Below, in pieces: positions 52,688 through 62,473 of a stretch of DNA of 64,000 nt (position 1 is the first letter of the stretch; the number at the start of each line of letters is the position of its first letter). The stretch is from Hydrogenophaga sp. PAMC20947 (GTDB taxonomy: Bacteria; Pseudomonadota; Gammaproteobacteria; Burkholderiales; Burkholderiaceae_C): assembly GCF_004795855.1 (NCBI RefSeq), contig NZ_CP039252.1:806001-870000 (forward strand), written 5' to 3'. The notes below the pieces were generated by a model. It searched no databases and was not told where the DNA came from. It saw only the letters and a list, made by a program, of their open reading frames with translations. The position numbers were made by a program, and so were the translations under genes.

Positions 52688-54745
52688 TTGGGGTGTCGTC
52701 TGAGCGCGCTTGCGGCGTTGGTGCAGGCGGCTTTTTCCCAGGGTGGCGCTGCATTGGTGGCCCGTCCCGCTCAGGTGGCCATGGCCGTGGCAGTTGCTGA
52801 GACATTGGATGCTTGCGGTGTTCTGGTCGTCGAGGCGGGTACGGGCGTTGGCAAAACCTTTGCGTACCTCGCGCCTTTGCTGCTGGGGGGGCGGCGTGCG
52901 TTGGTGTCCACGGCAACCCAGGCGCTTCAAGACCAGCTGTTCCACCGCGACATCCCTGCATTGACGGCCTGGCTGGGCTTGCCCGTGCGGGCCGCCTTGC
53001 TGAAGGGTCGCGCGAGCTATGTGTGTGTCCATCGCGTGGACCTTGCGCGACGGGGCGAGATGGGTGGGGCGCGACTGGATCCAGCCCATGCCGCGGCCCT
53101 TGAGCACGTGCACCGCTGGGCGACGTTGTCGGCGCAAGGTGATCTGGCGGAGCTGCCGGGTCTGGATGACAACTCACCATTGCGCCCCTGGATCACTTCC
53201 ACCCGGGACAACTGTCAAGGGAGTCAGTGTCCGCGCGTTGCCGATTGTCATGTGAACCGTGCCCGTGCCAGTGCCATGGCTGCCGACTGGGTGGTGGTCA
53301 ACCACCATCTCTTTTTTGCCGATCACCTTGTGCAGGCGGAGGGGCTCGCCGAATTGTTGCCAGGTGTTGATGCGGTGGTGCTGGATGAAGCCCACCGGGT
53401 GAACGATATCGGTCTGCAGGTGTTGGGCCGCTCGGTGGGCGCACGCGATCTTCAGGTACTCGCTCGTGAGCTCCGGGTACAGGGTGAGCGGTGGGCCAGG
53501 GGTTTGCAGCCCTGGGGGCATTGCGCCTTGCTGCTGGAACAGGCAGCGCAGGCGCTGGATCGCCATTTGCGACCGGTGCTGAGTGCGGCGGCCCGGGTGC
53601 GCTGGACAGGGTCAGCCCCCCAAGGCGTGGATCCGCTGACCTGGTCCAGGGATGTGGCGGCTGTGAGTCTCGCCCTGGCGCAGGCTGCGCGGGTACTGGA
53701 GTCCGCAGCGGACGCCGCTGAACCCTTGAGGCGGTTGCACGGGTTCGCACACCAGTTGAGCCGCCAATGGCGGGCGCTGGGGCAGGCCACGGGTGGCACA
53801 GAGCAGGGGGTGCGCTGGGTGGACAGCGATGGTTCGGATGGCCCATGGCGTCTGCGTGTGGCATTCATGGACGCCGCCCATGCCTTTCACCGCTTGTTTG
53901 AAGCACGATCAGACTCGCTGGCCTGGGTCTTCACCTCCGCCACCCTGGGCACTGAGCCCGAGCTGCGCTGGTTCACCGAACCGCTTCGATTGGCGGAAGA
54001 CGCTCGGACGCGGTGCCTTCGTCTGGACAGTCCTTTGGATCATGCAAGGCTGGGGCGGCTTTTTGTCCCCACCAACCTGCCGTCGTCGTCAGATGCGCAA
54101 CACAGCCGCCAGTTGGCCGCAGCAGTCGCTCGCTGGGCTGAGCGGTTGGGCGGATGCACGCTGGTGCTCACCACCAGCCTGAAAGCCATGCAGGTGATTG
54201 GTGAGGTGCTGCAGCGCGGCGTAGCCCAGGGTCAGTGCGGGCCTTTGCGGGTGCTGGTCCAGGGGCAGATGTCCAAGCGGGCCCTGCTGGCCGGATTCCG
54301 GCAGGCGGGGGAGGGTGGTGGCCCTGGTGCGGTGCTGGTGGCTTCGATGTCGTTCTGGGAAGGCGTTGACCTGGTGGGGGACAGTCTGCAGTTGCTGGTG
54401 ATCGACAAACTGCCCTTTCCCGCGCCCGACGATCCGCTGATGGCTTTGCGGGCCCAGCGAGCAGAGGATGCCGGTGGATCGGTGTTTCGATCGTGCCATT
54501 TGCCGCAGGCCGCCATGGCGCTCAAGCAGGGGGCAGGCCGATTGATACGCAGTGAGACCGATCGGGGAGTGCTTGTGGTCGCCGACGATCGCCTGCTGAC
54601 CCGGTCTTATGGTCCGGAATTGTTGGCCGCTTTGCCCCCGATGTCCTTGCTCGAAAGCGAGGCAGGACTGGCGGCCGAACTGGACCGTCTGAGGCTTACC
54701 AGAGCTTCCACCAGGGCCCGGTCACGCTCTTCACGCCCGAACTGA
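52688..54745 (+). CDS. DinG/YoaA-type ATP-dependent DNA helicase
   Basis: Superfamily 2, XPD-like 5'-3' helicase of about 685 residues. Walker A is VVEAGTGVGKTFAYL, then STATQALQDQL, four cysteines expected to hold an iron-sulfur cluster (one in ASYVCVH, then DNCQGSQC and ADCHV), Walker B in VVLDEAHRV, and C-terminal motifs FTSATLG, MSFWEGVDLVGD and KQGAGRLIRSETDRG. The start is uncertain: TTG 52688 fits family length best, while GTG 52652 and GTG 52556 are in frame and longer, with no good ribosome-binding site for any. The 3' end overlaps convergent bamD by 50 bases. Confidence 0.88.
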   Translation: MGCRLSALAALVQAAFSQGGAALVARPAQVAMAVAVAETLDACGVLVVEAGTGVGKTFAYLAPLLLGGRRALVSTATQALQDQLFHRDIPALTAWLGLPVRAALLKGRASYVCVHRVDLARRGEMGGARLDPAHAAALEHVHRWATLSAQGDLAELPGLDDNSPLRPWITSTRDNCQGSQCPRVADCHVNRARASAMAADWVVVNHHLFFADHLVQAEGLAELLPGVDAVVLDEAHRVNDIGLQVLGRSVGARDLQVLARELRVQGERWARGLQPWGHCALLLEQAAQALDRHLRPVLSAAARVRWTGSAPQGVDPLTWSRDVAAVSLALAQAARVLESAADAAEPLRRLHGFAHQLSRQWRALGQATGGTEQGVRWVDSDGSDGPWRLRVAFMDAAHAFHRLFEARSDSLAWVFTSATLGTEPELRWFTEPLRLAEDARTRCLRLDSPLDHARLGRLFVPTNLPSSSDAQHSRQLAAAVARWAERLGGCTLVLTTSLKAMQVIGEVLQRGVAQGQCGPLRVLVQGQMSKRALLAGFRQAGEGGGPGAVLVASMSFWEGVDLVGDSLQLLVIDKLPFPAPDDPLMALRAQRAEDAGGSVFRSCHLPQAAMALKQGAGRLIRSETDRGVLVVADDRLLTRSYGPELLAALPPMSLLESEAGLAAELDRLRLTRASTRARSRSSRPN

Positions 54746-55499
54746 GGAATCCGCTCGCGGGGTAGTTGGTCTGCATGACCCGCTGGGCGTCGTCCCTGAG
54801 CTGGGTCATACCGAGCGCGTCGTAGCTTTTCATGAGGATGTACAGCGCTTCTTCCAGGGCTGGCGCGTTGGCGTAGTCCGTCAATGCCACCTGCACGCGG
54901 TTGATCGCAGCCAGGTAGGCACCGCGTTTGTAGTAATAGCGGGCCACATGCACTTCTGAATCGGCCAGCGAATTCACGATGTAGGTCATGCGTTCGCGCG
55001 AATCGGGCGCGTACTTCGACTCGGGAAATCGTGTCACCACTTCGCGGAATGACTCGAAAGAGGCCTTGGCCGATTTCTGGTCACGCTCGGACAGGTCTTG
55101 CTGGGCCAAGGAGCCGAACAGACCCAGGTTGTCGTTGAAGTTGACCAGGCCTTTGAGGTAGATCGCGTAGTCCAGCGCTGGGCTGGCGGGGTGCAACCGC
55201 AGAAACCGGTCCAGCACGGCCAGCGCCTGCGCCTGCTCGTTGCTCTTGTAGTAGGTGTAGGCTTTGTCCAGCTCAGCTTGCTGGGCCAGTGGAGTGCCTG
55301 CGGCGCGGCCTTCGAGCTTTTCGTAGAGCGTGATAGCTTTGTCGAAGTTGCCCACAGCGCGCTCTTGGCTGGCTTCTGAATAAATCTTCTCGGGGCTCCA
55401 GCCAATGGTTTCGTCCACAGGCGTGGTGTTGCAGGCCGTCAAGGCCAGCACGGTGGCCAGTGTGCCGAAAGACACAGCCGATAATCTGAAACAAAGCAT
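54696..55499 (-). CDS. bamD: Outer membrane assembly lipoprotein BamD
   Basis: Lipoprotein of the BAM complex, essential partner of BamA (encoded at 2436-4736). The 267-residue protein has a lipoprotein signal peptide with lipobox LTAC (Cys about 23) and five TPR-like repeats, with PEKIYSEASQERAVGNFDKAI and the SKYAPDSRERMTYI segment characteristic of the family. I took the ATG at 55499 since it gives the signal peptide directly; the frame stays open further upstream into rluD. Its 3' end overlaps the helicase gene. It is divergent from rluD with 33 bases between starts, so their promoters must be packed or overlap the genes. Confidence 0.94.
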   Translation of the reverse strand: MLCFRLSAVSFGTLATVLALTACNTTPVDETIGWSPEKIYSEASQERAVGNFDKAITLYEKLEGRAAGTPLAQQAELDKAYTYYKSNEQAQALAVLDRFLRLHPASPALDYAIYLKGLVNFNDNLGLFGSLAQQDLSERDQKSAKASFESFREVVTRFPESKYAPDSRERMTYIVNSLADSEVHVARYYYKRGAYLAAINRVQVALTDYANAPALEEALYILMKSYDALGMTQLRDDAQRVMQTNYPASGFLSSGVKSVTGPWWKLW

Positions 55500-55532
55500 C
55501 TCGCTTGCACCTTTACAACGGAAAGACAGGTC

Positions 55533-56570
55533 TTGGCAGCTGAAATTATATCGACGGTACTCTCCTCCGACGGCGACGAGGACGGACTGGCAGTTGACAG
55601 TGGGGACATGGATGCAACATCGCTCGATGTTGAGGTCCGTGATCTGACCATTCCTGCGGAATGGCATGGCGAGCGCTTTGACCGCGCATTGGCGGCCCTG
55701 ATCCCGGAATTCTCCCGCTCCTACCTCCAGCAGTTGATGGCGGACGGCGCTGTGTTGCTGCGAGGAGCCGCGCCTCGCAAGCCTTCGGTCAAGGTCCAGG
55801 TGGGCGACCCTTTGCGGGTGGAGTTGCGGCCCACCCAGCAGGCGATGGCCTTCGTGCCTGAAGCGATGGCCCTGGACGTGGTCTATGAAGATGAGCACCT
55901 GCTTGTGGTCAACAAACCCGCAGGGCTGGTCGTGCATCCCGCAGCCGGCCATTGGAGCGGGACCTTGCTCAACGGCTTGCTGGCTCACCATGCGGGCGCC
56001 GCCAGCTTGCCGCGGGCAGGCATCGTGCACCGGCTGGACAAGGACACCTCAGGGCTGATGCTGGTGGGCAAGAGCCGGCAATCGGTTGAGGCGCTGGTGC
56101 GGGCGATCGCCGCACGCGACGTGAAGCGGGAGTACCTGGCGCTGGCGCTCGGGCGCTGGCAAGGCGCAGACACCTGCCTGGTGGACCAACCCATCGGCCG
56201 CGACAACCGCAACCGGTTGCGCATGGCGGTGATCCGCGAAGAGGTCGGCTCGGGCAAGCCTGCCCAGACCACCGTCACCCTTTTGGAGCAAGGCGAGCAG
56301 GTTTGCCTGGTGCATTGCAAGCTCCACACGGGGAGAACCCATCAGATCCGGGTTCATATGGGCTGGTTGAGTCACCCCTTGCTGGGCGATACGCTGTATG
56401 GGGGCAAGTCGTTGTTGGGGATGGAGCGCCAAGCTTTGCACGCTGCGCGCCTCTCCCTGGCCCATCCGGTCTCCGGGAAAGCGCTGGCATTTGAGTCAAC
56501 GCCGCCAGCCGATTGGATGGCCGCGCTGGATCAGGCAGGGCTCCATTACAATCGGGGGTCATCGGTATAA
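55533..56570 (+). CDS. rluD: 23S rRNA pseudouridine synthase, RluD/RluC type
   Basis: Isomerises uridines to pseudouridine in 23S rRNA helix 69. The N-terminal S4 domain (about 38-95; RFDRALAALIPEFSRSYLQQ) and catalytic domain carry the catalytic aspartate in HRLDKDTSGLM, with VVNKPAGLVVHPAAGH before and HTGRTHQIRVHM after. The gene starts at TTG 55533, preceded by GAAAGACAGG; an ATG at 55608 is the alternative, since the first 25 residues are acidic and variable. Divergent bamD-rluD is a common arrangement. RluD is favoured over RluC by that context and the overall sequence. Confidence 0.88.
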   Translation: MAAEIISTVLSSDGDEDGLAVDSGDMDATSLDVEVRDLTIPAEWHGERFDRALAALIPEFSRSYLQQLMADGAVLLRGAAPRKPSVKVQVGDPLRVELRPTQQAMAFVPEAMALDVVYEDEHLLVVNKPAGLVVHPAAGHWSGTLLNGLLAHHAGAASLPRAGIVHRLDKDTSGLMLVGKSRQSVEALVRAIAARDVKREYLALALGRWQGADTCLVDQPIGRDNRNRLRMAVIREEVGSGKPAQTTVTLLEQGEQVCLVHCKLHTGRTHQIRVHMGWLSHPLLGDTLYGGKSLLGMERQALHAARLSLAHPVSGKALAFESTPPADWMAALDQAGLHYNRGSSV

Positions 56571-56581
56571 GTCTTACCGAT
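56561..56581 (+). other. Inverted repeat spanning the rluD stop
   Basis: ATCGGTA (56561-56567) and TACCGAT (56575-56581) form a perfect 7-bp stem around the TAA stop. No U tract follows. A transcription or RNA-stability role is possible but unproven. Confidence 0.35.
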
Positions 56582-56767
56582 CGTCCCCACAACTCAGCGC
56601 CGGACACCGGCTGTCAGCGTTCAAGCGGCTTTCTGCCGGTTCAGCGCGGGCGTGCCGAGCGTTGACGCCTGATACAGCCCTATCCGCCTAGCCTGTGCGG
56701 AGGCTCAGGCCCTGATTGCGATTCCCTGTCCCCGGTGCTTTGGCCCGGTTCAAGTCTGACACCAACA

Positions 56768-57586
56768 ATGAACACCACGGATGCCCGACGCGTCCTCGAG
56801 ACGGCCCTGATCTGCGCCTCCCAGCCACTCACCGTGCGTGAGCTGGGGGTATTGTTTGACATGGAGCTGTCCGCGGATACGATCAAATCGATGCTGGCAG
56901 ACCTGCAAATGGAATGGGCTGGGCGGGGCGTGGAGCTCGTACAAGTTGCGTCTGGATGGCGTTTTCAGAGCCGCCCCGAAATGCGGACTTTTCTGGATCG
57001 CCTGCACCCGGAGAAGCCACCGAAATACACGCGCGCTGTCATGGAGACTCTCGCGATCATTGCCTACCGCCAACCCGCCACGCGCGGTGACATGGAAGAC
57101 ATTCGCGGGGTGACCATCAACTCGCTCATCATCAAGCAGCTCGAGGATCGCGGCTGGGTCGAGGTGATTGGACACCGTGAAACGGTGGGTCGCCCCGCCT
57201 TGTTTGCGACCACCCGGCAGTTTCTCGACGACCTTGGCCTGTCTTCGCTGGACCAGTTGCCGCCGCTGGACGGCAACGATGTTCAAGAGTCTGCTCTGGA
57301 CCGACTGGATTTTGAATCTTTTGCAGCCGGGGTACCCGAGCCCGATGGTGCGCAGGATAGCCTGCTGGATGCACCTCTTGAGGTTCCGCTTGATGCGGCT
57401 CCAGCAACGCCAGCCCAGCCCTTGGCAGCAGTCGTGGATGCGACGCCCGTCGTGTCTGCCGATGCGGATGCGTCCGCTGAAGAGACTGCTGCTTCGAACC
57501 CCCTCCCACTGAATGGCGCAGCGTCGCCGACCGATCACCCACAGGACAACCATGACACCGGTGCCCAAGAAAACCCCCAAGCCTGA
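56768..57586 (+). CDS. scpB: Segregation and condensation protein B
   Basis: Accessory subunit of the SMC-ScpAB condensin complex, needed for chromosome compaction and segregation. The 272-residue protein has two winged-helix domains (about 5-85 and 90-165) with the conserved [22 protein letters not shown] and [11 protein letters not shown], plus GRPALFATT. The C-terminal 100 residues are acidic, Ala/Pro-rich and probably disordered. ATG 56768 is the first codon matching the family; an earlier in-frame start at 56735 adds eleven unrelated residues. scpA is not adjacent. The end overlaps rluB by 35 bases, so they are coupled. Confidence 0.94.
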   Translation: MNTTDARRVLETALICASQPLTVRELGVLFDMELSADTIKSMLADLQMEWAGRGVELVQVASGWRFQSRPEMRTFLDRLHPEKPPKYTRAVMETLAIIAYRQPATRGDMEDIRGVTINSLIIKQLEDRGWVEVIGHRETVGRPALFATTRQFLDDLGLSSLDQLPPLDGNDVQESALDRLDFESFAAGVPEPDGAQDSLLDAPLEVPLDAAPATPAQPLAAVVDATPVVSADADASAEETAASNPLPLNGAASPTDHPQDNHDTGAQENPQA

Positions 57587-58853
57587 CCCCTCTTCCCCGG
57601 GTGCTGTCGAGGACCCCTCTGTTGCAGGGGCTTCCGAAGCCCCTGCTGAGGACTCCGTGCCCTCCCATGCAGGAACCGATGCGCTGCGTTTTGATGACGT
57701 GATCAGCGGCGCATTTGATGCGGTGCAAGAGCAGGAAATTCCTTTGCCCACCAAGCGGGTGTTGGAGCCGCAACCCGAGTCGCCCAAGCTGCACAAAGTG
57801 CTGGCCCAGGCAGGCATGGGTTCGCGTCTTGAAATGGAGAAAATGATCCTGGAAGGTCGCATCTCGGTGAACGGAGAGCCCGCCCATGTGGGGCAGCGCA
57901 TCCAGTACAACGACGTGATCAAGGTCAATGGCAAGCAGGTGCGCGTTCGCATGACGCCGCCGCCGCCGCGCGTCCTCGCGTACCACAAGCCTGCAGGCGA
58001 GGTGGTCTCTCACGACGATCCACAAAACCGGCCCACGGTGTTTCGGCGATTGCCCAAGCTCTACCAGGGCAAGTGGCAATCGGTCGGCCGCCTGGATCTG
58101 AATACCGAAGGCTTGCTGCTGCTGACCAGTTCAGGTGAGCTGGCCAACCGTCTGATGCACCCGCGTTTTGGTTTGCAGCGCGAGTATGCGGTTCGGGTGT
58201 TGGGCGCTTTGTCCAATGAAGAAAAGCAGCGGTTGCTGGACGGGGTTCGTCTGGACGATGGCATGGCGCAATTTGCGAGCATCGAAGCCGGTGGCGGTGA
58301 AGGCGCCAACTGCTGGTACCGCGTGACCATCGGCGAGGGACGCAACCGCGAAGTGCGGCGCATGTTCGAGGCCGTGGGCCACGCCGTCAGCCGATTGATC
58401 CGTATCCGCTATGGCGCCATGATGCTGCCACGTGGACTGAAGCGCGGTGTGTGGGTTGAGCTGGATGAGCTCGACATCGCCAAATTGACTGCAGCGGCCG
58501 GTATGGAGGTCATTGAAGAGCCCGCTCCGCGAGGACGTCGCCCTGTGGGGCGCGGCAATGAGGCCACCGGCGGGCGCAATTTTGGCCATACACCCAGCAG
58601 TCGAGGTGATGCGCCGACCGGCATCCGCCGCAGCAGCATGTTTGCGCCCCAGCCCAAGCCCGAAGGCGGTGGCGACAAGTCCGGCAAAGGTCGATCCAGG
58701 CAGGGTGGGCAACCCGATCCGTTGAAGACGTCGCAAGGCTATATTGGTCAGGACGCTCTGCAACGCAGCCGTGAGCAAGACGCCATGCGGGGCAAGAGCG
58801 GCACGGGTCGTCGCAAACCCAGTGGTGGCGGTGGCCGAAAGGGTGGCCGCTGA
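57552..58853 (+). CDS. rluB: 23S rRNA pseudouridine 2605 synthase RluB
   Basis: Modifies U2605 of 23S rRNA. The 433-residue protein has an acidic N-terminal extension, then an S4 domain (about 78-125; [20 protein letters not shown]) and an RsuA-type catalytic domain with the aspartate in [16 protein letters not shown] and the later [16 protein letters not shown]. The last 110 residues are Gly/Arg/Lys-rich and low in complexity, as in many Burkholderiales members. The start ATG at 57552 follows AGGACA, inside scpB. A hairpin pair and terminator lie between this gene and ndk. Confidence 0.93.
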   Translation: MTPVPKKTPKPDPSSPGAVEDPSVAGASEAPAEDSVPSHAGTDALRFDDVISGAFDAVQEQEIPLPTKRVLEPQPESPKLHKVLAQAGMGSRLEMEKMILEGRISVNGEPAHVGQRIQYNDVIKVNGKQVRVRMTPPPPRVLAYHKPAGEVVSHDDPQNRPTVFRRLPKLYQGKWQSVGRLDLNTEGLLLLTSSGELANRLMHPRFGLQREYAVRVLGALSNEEKQRLLDGVRLDDGMAQFASIEAGGGEGANCWYRVTIGEGRNREVRRMFEAVGHAVSRLIRIRYGAMMLPRGLKRGVWVELDELDIAKLTAAAGMEVIEEPAPRGRRPVGRGNEATGGRNFGHTPSSRGDAPTGIRRSSMFAPQPKPEGGGDKSGKGRSRQGGQPDPLKTSQGYIGQDALQRSREQDAMRGKSGTGRRKPSGGGGRKGGR

Positions 58854-58870
58854 GCGGTGCCTGACACCTC

Positions 58871-58923
58871 GCCGATGTAGAATCATCGGCTTTGCTGAAG
58901 CGTAAATTCAGCAATCTTTTTTA
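58871..58923 (+). terminator. Tandem hairpins, the second an intrinsic terminator, before ndk
   Basis: GCCGATG (58871-58877) pairs with CATCGGC (58884-58890) around TAGAAT, itself a -10-like hexamer. Directly after it TTGCTGAA (58892-58899) pairs with TTCAGCAA (58907-58914) and is followed by TCTTTTTT, a textbook terminator. It can end the scpB-rluB transcript and may also act in the ndk leader. Confidence 0.85.
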
Positions 58924-58945
58924 TCCGTTATATCCAGGAAAATCC

Positions 58946-59371
58946 ATGGCCATCGAACGCACCCTTTCCATCATCAAGCCCGACGCCGTTGCCAAGAACG
59001 TCGTTGGCCAGATCTACGCCCGTTTTGAAGCCGCTGGCTTGAAAGTCGTGGCGGCTCGCATGGCCCACCTGTCGCGCGGCGAAGCCGAAGCTTTTTACGC
59101 TGTGCACAAAGCGCGTCCTTTCTTCAAAGACCTGGTTGACTTCATGATCTCCGGCCCGGTGATGATCCAGGCCCTGGAAGGTGAAGGCGCTATCGCCAAG
59201 AACCGCGATCTGATGGGTGCAACCGATCCCAAGAAGGCCGATGCCGGTACCATTCGCGCAGATTTCGCTGACAGCATCGACGCCAACGCCGTGCACGGCT
59301 CCGACGCGCCTGAGACCGCTGCCATTGAAATCGGCTTCTTTTTCGCTGGCATGAACGTTTACTCAAGCTGA
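58946..59371 (+). CDS. ndk: Nucleoside-diphosphate kinase
   Basis: Balances nucleoside triphosphate pools by phosphate transfer through a phosphohistidine. The 141-residue protein begins [13 protein letters not shown], carries the active-site His117 in [12 protein letters not shown] and ends [14 protein letters not shown]. Length and residues are typical of the tetrameric bacterial enzyme. The ATG follows CAGGAAAATCC, 22 bases after a terminator-like hairpin. ndk before rlmN is usual in Betaproteobacteria. An in-frame upstream ATG at 58892 would fall in that hairpin and is rejected. Confidence 0.97.
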   Translation: MAIERTLSIIKPDAVAKNVVGQIYARFEAAGLKVVAARMAHLSRGEAEAFYAVHKARPFFKDLVDFMISGPVMIQALEGEGAIAKNRDLMGATDPKKADAGTIRADFADSIDANAVHGSDAPETAAIEIGFFFAGMNVYSS

Positions 59372-59470
59372 GATCGTTCGATTGCGCATGACCCTCTCCA
59401 TTCGCCCAGGTGCGCTGATCGCCAGTGGGTTCGTCGCTGGGCTGGAGAGACCAGATGAGGAGGGCGTGCG

Positions 59471-60622
59471 ATGAAAACCAATTTGCTTGAGTTTGACCTG
59501 GCCGGCTTGTCGGCCTTTTGCGAGCAGTTGGGCGAAAAGCGCTTTCGCGCCGTCCAGCTGTTTCGCTGGATCCACCAAAAGGGCGCGGCCCGCTTCGATG
59601 ACATGACCGATCTCGCGCGCAGTCTGCGCGAGAAGCTGCCGTCTGTCTGTGAGGTGGTGGATCTCCCGGTGCTGTCCCGTCAGGAGTCGACCGACGGCAC
59701 CATCAAATGGTTGTTCGACGTGGGCGGAGGCAACGCGGTGGAGACCGTGTTCATTCCCGAAGACGACCGGGGAACCCTCTGTATTTCTTCCCAGGCCGGT
59801 TGTGCCGTGGGCTGCCGCTTTTGCTCCACCGGGCATCAGGGCTTTTCACGCAACCTGACCACGGGTGAAATTCTGGCGCAACTCTGGCACGCTGAGCACT
59901 TCCTTCGCCGGCACCTGAAAACCAGCGAGCGCGTGATTTCCAATGTGGTCATGATGGGCATGGGCGAGCCGCTGCAGAACTATTCGGCGCTGGTGCCCGC
60001 CTTGCGCGTGATGCTGGATGACCATGGTTATGGCCTTTCACGCCGGCGTGTCACGGTATCGACGTCTGGCGTTGTCCCGATGATGGATCGCCTGGCGCAA
60101 GATGTCCCGGTGGCGATGGCGGTGTCCTTGCATGCGCCCACCGATGCGCTGCGTGATTCGCTGGTGCCCCTGAATCTGAAGTACCCCATTGCCGAGTTGA
60201 TGGACGCCTGCTTGCGCTACCTGCCTGCAGCACCTCGCGATTTCATCACGTTCGAATACTGCATGCTGGACGGCGTGAATGATCAGCCTGAGCACGCGGA
60301 AGCGCTGTTGGCACTGGTGAAAACCCACGGTGGGCGAGGTGTGCCCTGCAAGATCAACCTGATTCCGTTCAATCCCTTTCCGGACTCGGGTCTCAAGTGC
60401 TCACCGAAGCCAGTGGTTCAGCGTTTTGCCAAGATCCTGGTGGACGGGGGTCTCGTGACCACGGTGCGCAAGACCCGAGGTGATGACATTGACGCCGCTT
60501 GTGGGCAGCTGGCGGGTGACGTGCTGGACCGAACAGACGCGGCCCGCCGCCTGGCGCAGCGGCGCCAGACCACCGAGCAGCCCATTCGATTTGTGACCCT
60601 CTCAAAGGAAAAACAGCCATGA
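59471..60622 (+). CDS. rlmN: Dual-specificity 23S rRNA/tRNA adenosine C2-methyltransferase RlmN
   Basis: Radical SAM enzyme that methylates C2 of A2503 in 23S rRNA and A37 of some tRNAs. The 383-residue protein has an N-terminal accessory domain (about 1-90), the cluster motif CAVGCRFC after [15 protein letters not shown] in the SAM site, and the catalytic mono-methyl cysteine near the C-terminus in [13 protein letters not shown] follows the strong GAGGAGGG site. It overlaps the following frame by four bases and stands after ndk, as in related bacteria. Confidence 0.97.
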   Translation: MKTNLLEFDLAGLSAFCEQLGEKRFRAVQLFRWIHQKGAARFDDMTDLARSLREKLPSVCEVVDLPVLSRQESTDGTIKWLFDVGGGNAVETVFIPEDDRGTLCISSQAGCAVGCRFCSTGHQGFSRNLTTGEILAQLWHAEHFLRRHLKTSERVISNVVMMGMGEPLQNYSALVPALRVMLDDHGYGLSRRRVTVSTSGVVPMMDRLAQDVPVAMAVSLHAPTDALRDSLVPLNLKYPIAELMDACLRYLPAAPRDFITFEYCMLDGVNDQPEHAEALLALVKTHGGRGVPCKINLIPFNPFPDSGLKCSPKPVVQRFAKILVDGGLVTTVRKTRGDDIDAACGQLAGDVLDRTDAARRLAQRRQTTEQPIRFVTLSKEKQP

Positions 60623-60726
60623 AGATGTCAATGCGATCTGAGGTTCTGTCCGGTGGACAAGTGCCTTGTGCCGCCAAATCGGGTGGTCAAAGTGCCGTTG
60701 GGGCAGGGCGCGAAGGTCGGCAGTCG

Positions 60727-61548
60727 ATGTGGTTCCAGAAGTTCACGATCGCAGCCCTGATGGGTGCGGGTGTTCTGCTTTTGAGTGCTTGTGCTGGTGG
60801 TGGGGCCCGTGGCCCGTCGACCACCGCAAATGGTGGATCCCGAGCAGAGCCAGTGACCGAGTCGGACGAGCCCGAAAACACCAAGCGGGCCCGTCTCCGC
60901 GTTACGCTGGCGGCCAATTATTTCGCTGAGGGCCAAGACAAGGTGGCGCTGGACGAGGTCAAGCAGGCGTTGGTGGCCGAGTCCAATTACGCCCCTGCCT
61001 ACGTGCTGCGCGGGATGATTTATATGCGCCTCAACGACGACGTCCGCGCGGAGGACAGCTTCAAGCGTGCGCTCCAGATCAATCCCCGCGAGTCGGATGC
61101 CCTGCACAACTACGGATGGTTCCTGTGCAGCAAGGCACGCTATGCGGAAGGTCTGCGTTATTTTGAAGCGGCACTGGCCAACCCTCTTTATGGCGGTCGC
61201 GCGAAAACCCAGATGACCAAAGGCATCTGCGAGACCCGAGACGGGCAGTTGGCCGCTGCGGAGGCCAGCTTCGTCCATGCCTACGAGCTGGATGCCGCCA
61301 ATCCCATCACCGGTTACAACCTGGCCGCCTTGTTGTTCAAGCGCAAAGAAGACAGTCGTGCTCAGTTTTACATTCGCCGTCTCAACAACTCTGAGCTGGC
61401 CAACGCCGAGTCCTTGTGGCTGGGGATCAAAGTTGAGCAACGTCTGAAAGACACCGTGGCGATGGCGCAACTGGCTCAGCAGCTGGAGCGCCGCTTCCCC
61501 ACGTCCAAGGAGTGGGCTTTGTACCAACGTGGAGCGTTCTATGAGTGA
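60727..61548 (+). CDS. pilW: Type IV pilus biogenesis/stability lipoprotein PilF/PilW
   Basis: TPR lipoprotein that promotes secretin (PilQ) localisation and pilus stability. With the ATG at 60727 the 273-residue product has a lipoprotein signal peptide with lipobox LLSAC (Cys22). Several TPR units follow (about 65-230), including YAPAYVLRGMIYMRLNDDVR and NPRESDALHNYGWFLC, the second typical of PilF. An upstream ATG at 60619, coupled to the rlmN stop, adds 36 residues ahead of the signal peptide and is less likely. Location between rlmN and rodZ/ispG is the conserved PilF position. No other pilus genes are in the window. Confidence 0.88.
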   Translation: MWFQKFTIAALMGAGVLLLSACAGGGARGPSTTANGGSRAEPVTESDEPENTKRARLRVTLAANYFAEGQDKVALDEVKQALVAESNYAPAYVLRGMIYMRLNDDVRAEDSFKRALQINPRESDALHNYGWFLCSKARYAEGLRYFEAALANPLYGGRAKTQMTKGICETRDGQLAAAEASFVHAYELDAANPITGYNLAALLFKRKEDSRAQFYIRRLNNSELANAESLWLGIKVEQRLKDTVAMAQLAQQLERRFPTSKEWALYQRGAFYE

Positions 61549-62473
61549 GGGGTTGTTGCAAGAAGCCTCAGCAGGCGATGAACTTGAGCAAGCCCCGTTC
61601 AACGCAGGGCCTCCGGTCAGGTTGCGCCAGATTCGGGAAGCTTCGGGTTTGCACATTGCTGCGCTCGCCGCGTCACTCAAAGTTCCTGTGCGCAAGCTGG
61701 AAGCATTGGAGGCAGGGCGCTACGATGAGTTGCCTGACCTGACGTTTGCCCGAGCACTGGCGTCCAGCGTTTGTCGGCAGCTCAAGGCCGACCCAGCGCT
61801 GGTGTTGGCGGAAATTCCGTCCGGTCGCATGCCCCAGCTGGGTGACTCCAATCAGGCCATCAACGCACCATTCAAGGGTGATCCGGGTGTCGTGGCCTCC
61901 AGTGCCATGGGGTGGTTGCGCCGTCCTTCCGTGCTGATTGCCCTGCTGGTGCTTTTGGCCGCATTGGGCCTGGCTGTTCTGCCCGCCTGGAAGGATTTGC
62001 CGGGACAAGATGCCTGGAATTCGTTCACGTCGTGGTTCGAAAGCAGCACGGCGCCCGCGTTCTCTGCTGCAGAACCCACGGAAATGGTGTCCGTGCCGTT
62101 GGCGGTTCCCGACATGCCCGCCGCTGCTTCCATACCCGCGGCAACGGGCCTGACCCGTGAAATTACCTTGCCCGCCGATGTGCAGGAAGCGGCTCCTTCA
62201 GAGGAGGAAAACGACGGTGCGCCGGCAAAACCTGGCGCGGGTCTCTTGTCTCTGGAAGCCACCGGGGATTCCTGGATCGAGGTGATCGACGGTGCCGGGA
62301 AAGTCCAGATCCAGCGCGTGCTCAAAAAAGGTGACGTGATCAGTTTCTCCGCCGCGCCTCCTTACTCGGTGGTCGTGGGGCGGACCGACAGTGTGAACGT
62401 GTCGGTGCGCGGCCGGGACTTTGACACGACGCCGTTTGCCCGCAATGGTGTGGCCCGCTTCGAGGTGAAATGA
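61541..62473 (+). CDS. rodZ: RodZ-like HTH membrane protein (DUF4115)
   Basis: Inner-membrane cytoskeletal adaptor of MreB in rod-shaped bacteria. The 310-residue protein has an N-terminal helix-turn-helix of the RodZ type (about 27-85; [20 protein letters not shown], then [14 protein letters not shown]), one membrane segment (about 128-150) and a periplasmic linker rich in Ala and Pro. The C-terminal beta domain (about 232-308) carries [15 protein letters not shown], the DUF4115 mark. Start chosen at ATG 61541, overlapping pilW by eight bases; GTG 61529 is possible. It overlaps ispG by ATGA. The mreB operon is not here. Confidence 0.88.
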   Translation: MSEGLLQEASAGDELEQAPFNAGPPVRLRQIREASGLHIAALAASLKVPVRKLEALEAGRYDELPDLTFARALASSVCRQLKADPALVLAEIPSGRMPQLGDSNQAINAPFKGDPGVVASSAMGWLRRPSVLIALLVLLAALGLAVLPAWKDLPGQDAWNSFTSWFESSTAPAFSAAEPTEMVSVPLAVPDMPAAASIPAATGLTREITLPADVQEAAPSEEENDGAPAKPGAGLLSLEATGDSWIEVIDGAGKVQIQRVLKKGDVISFSAAPPYSVVVGRTDSVNVSVRGRDFDTTPFARNGVARFEVK

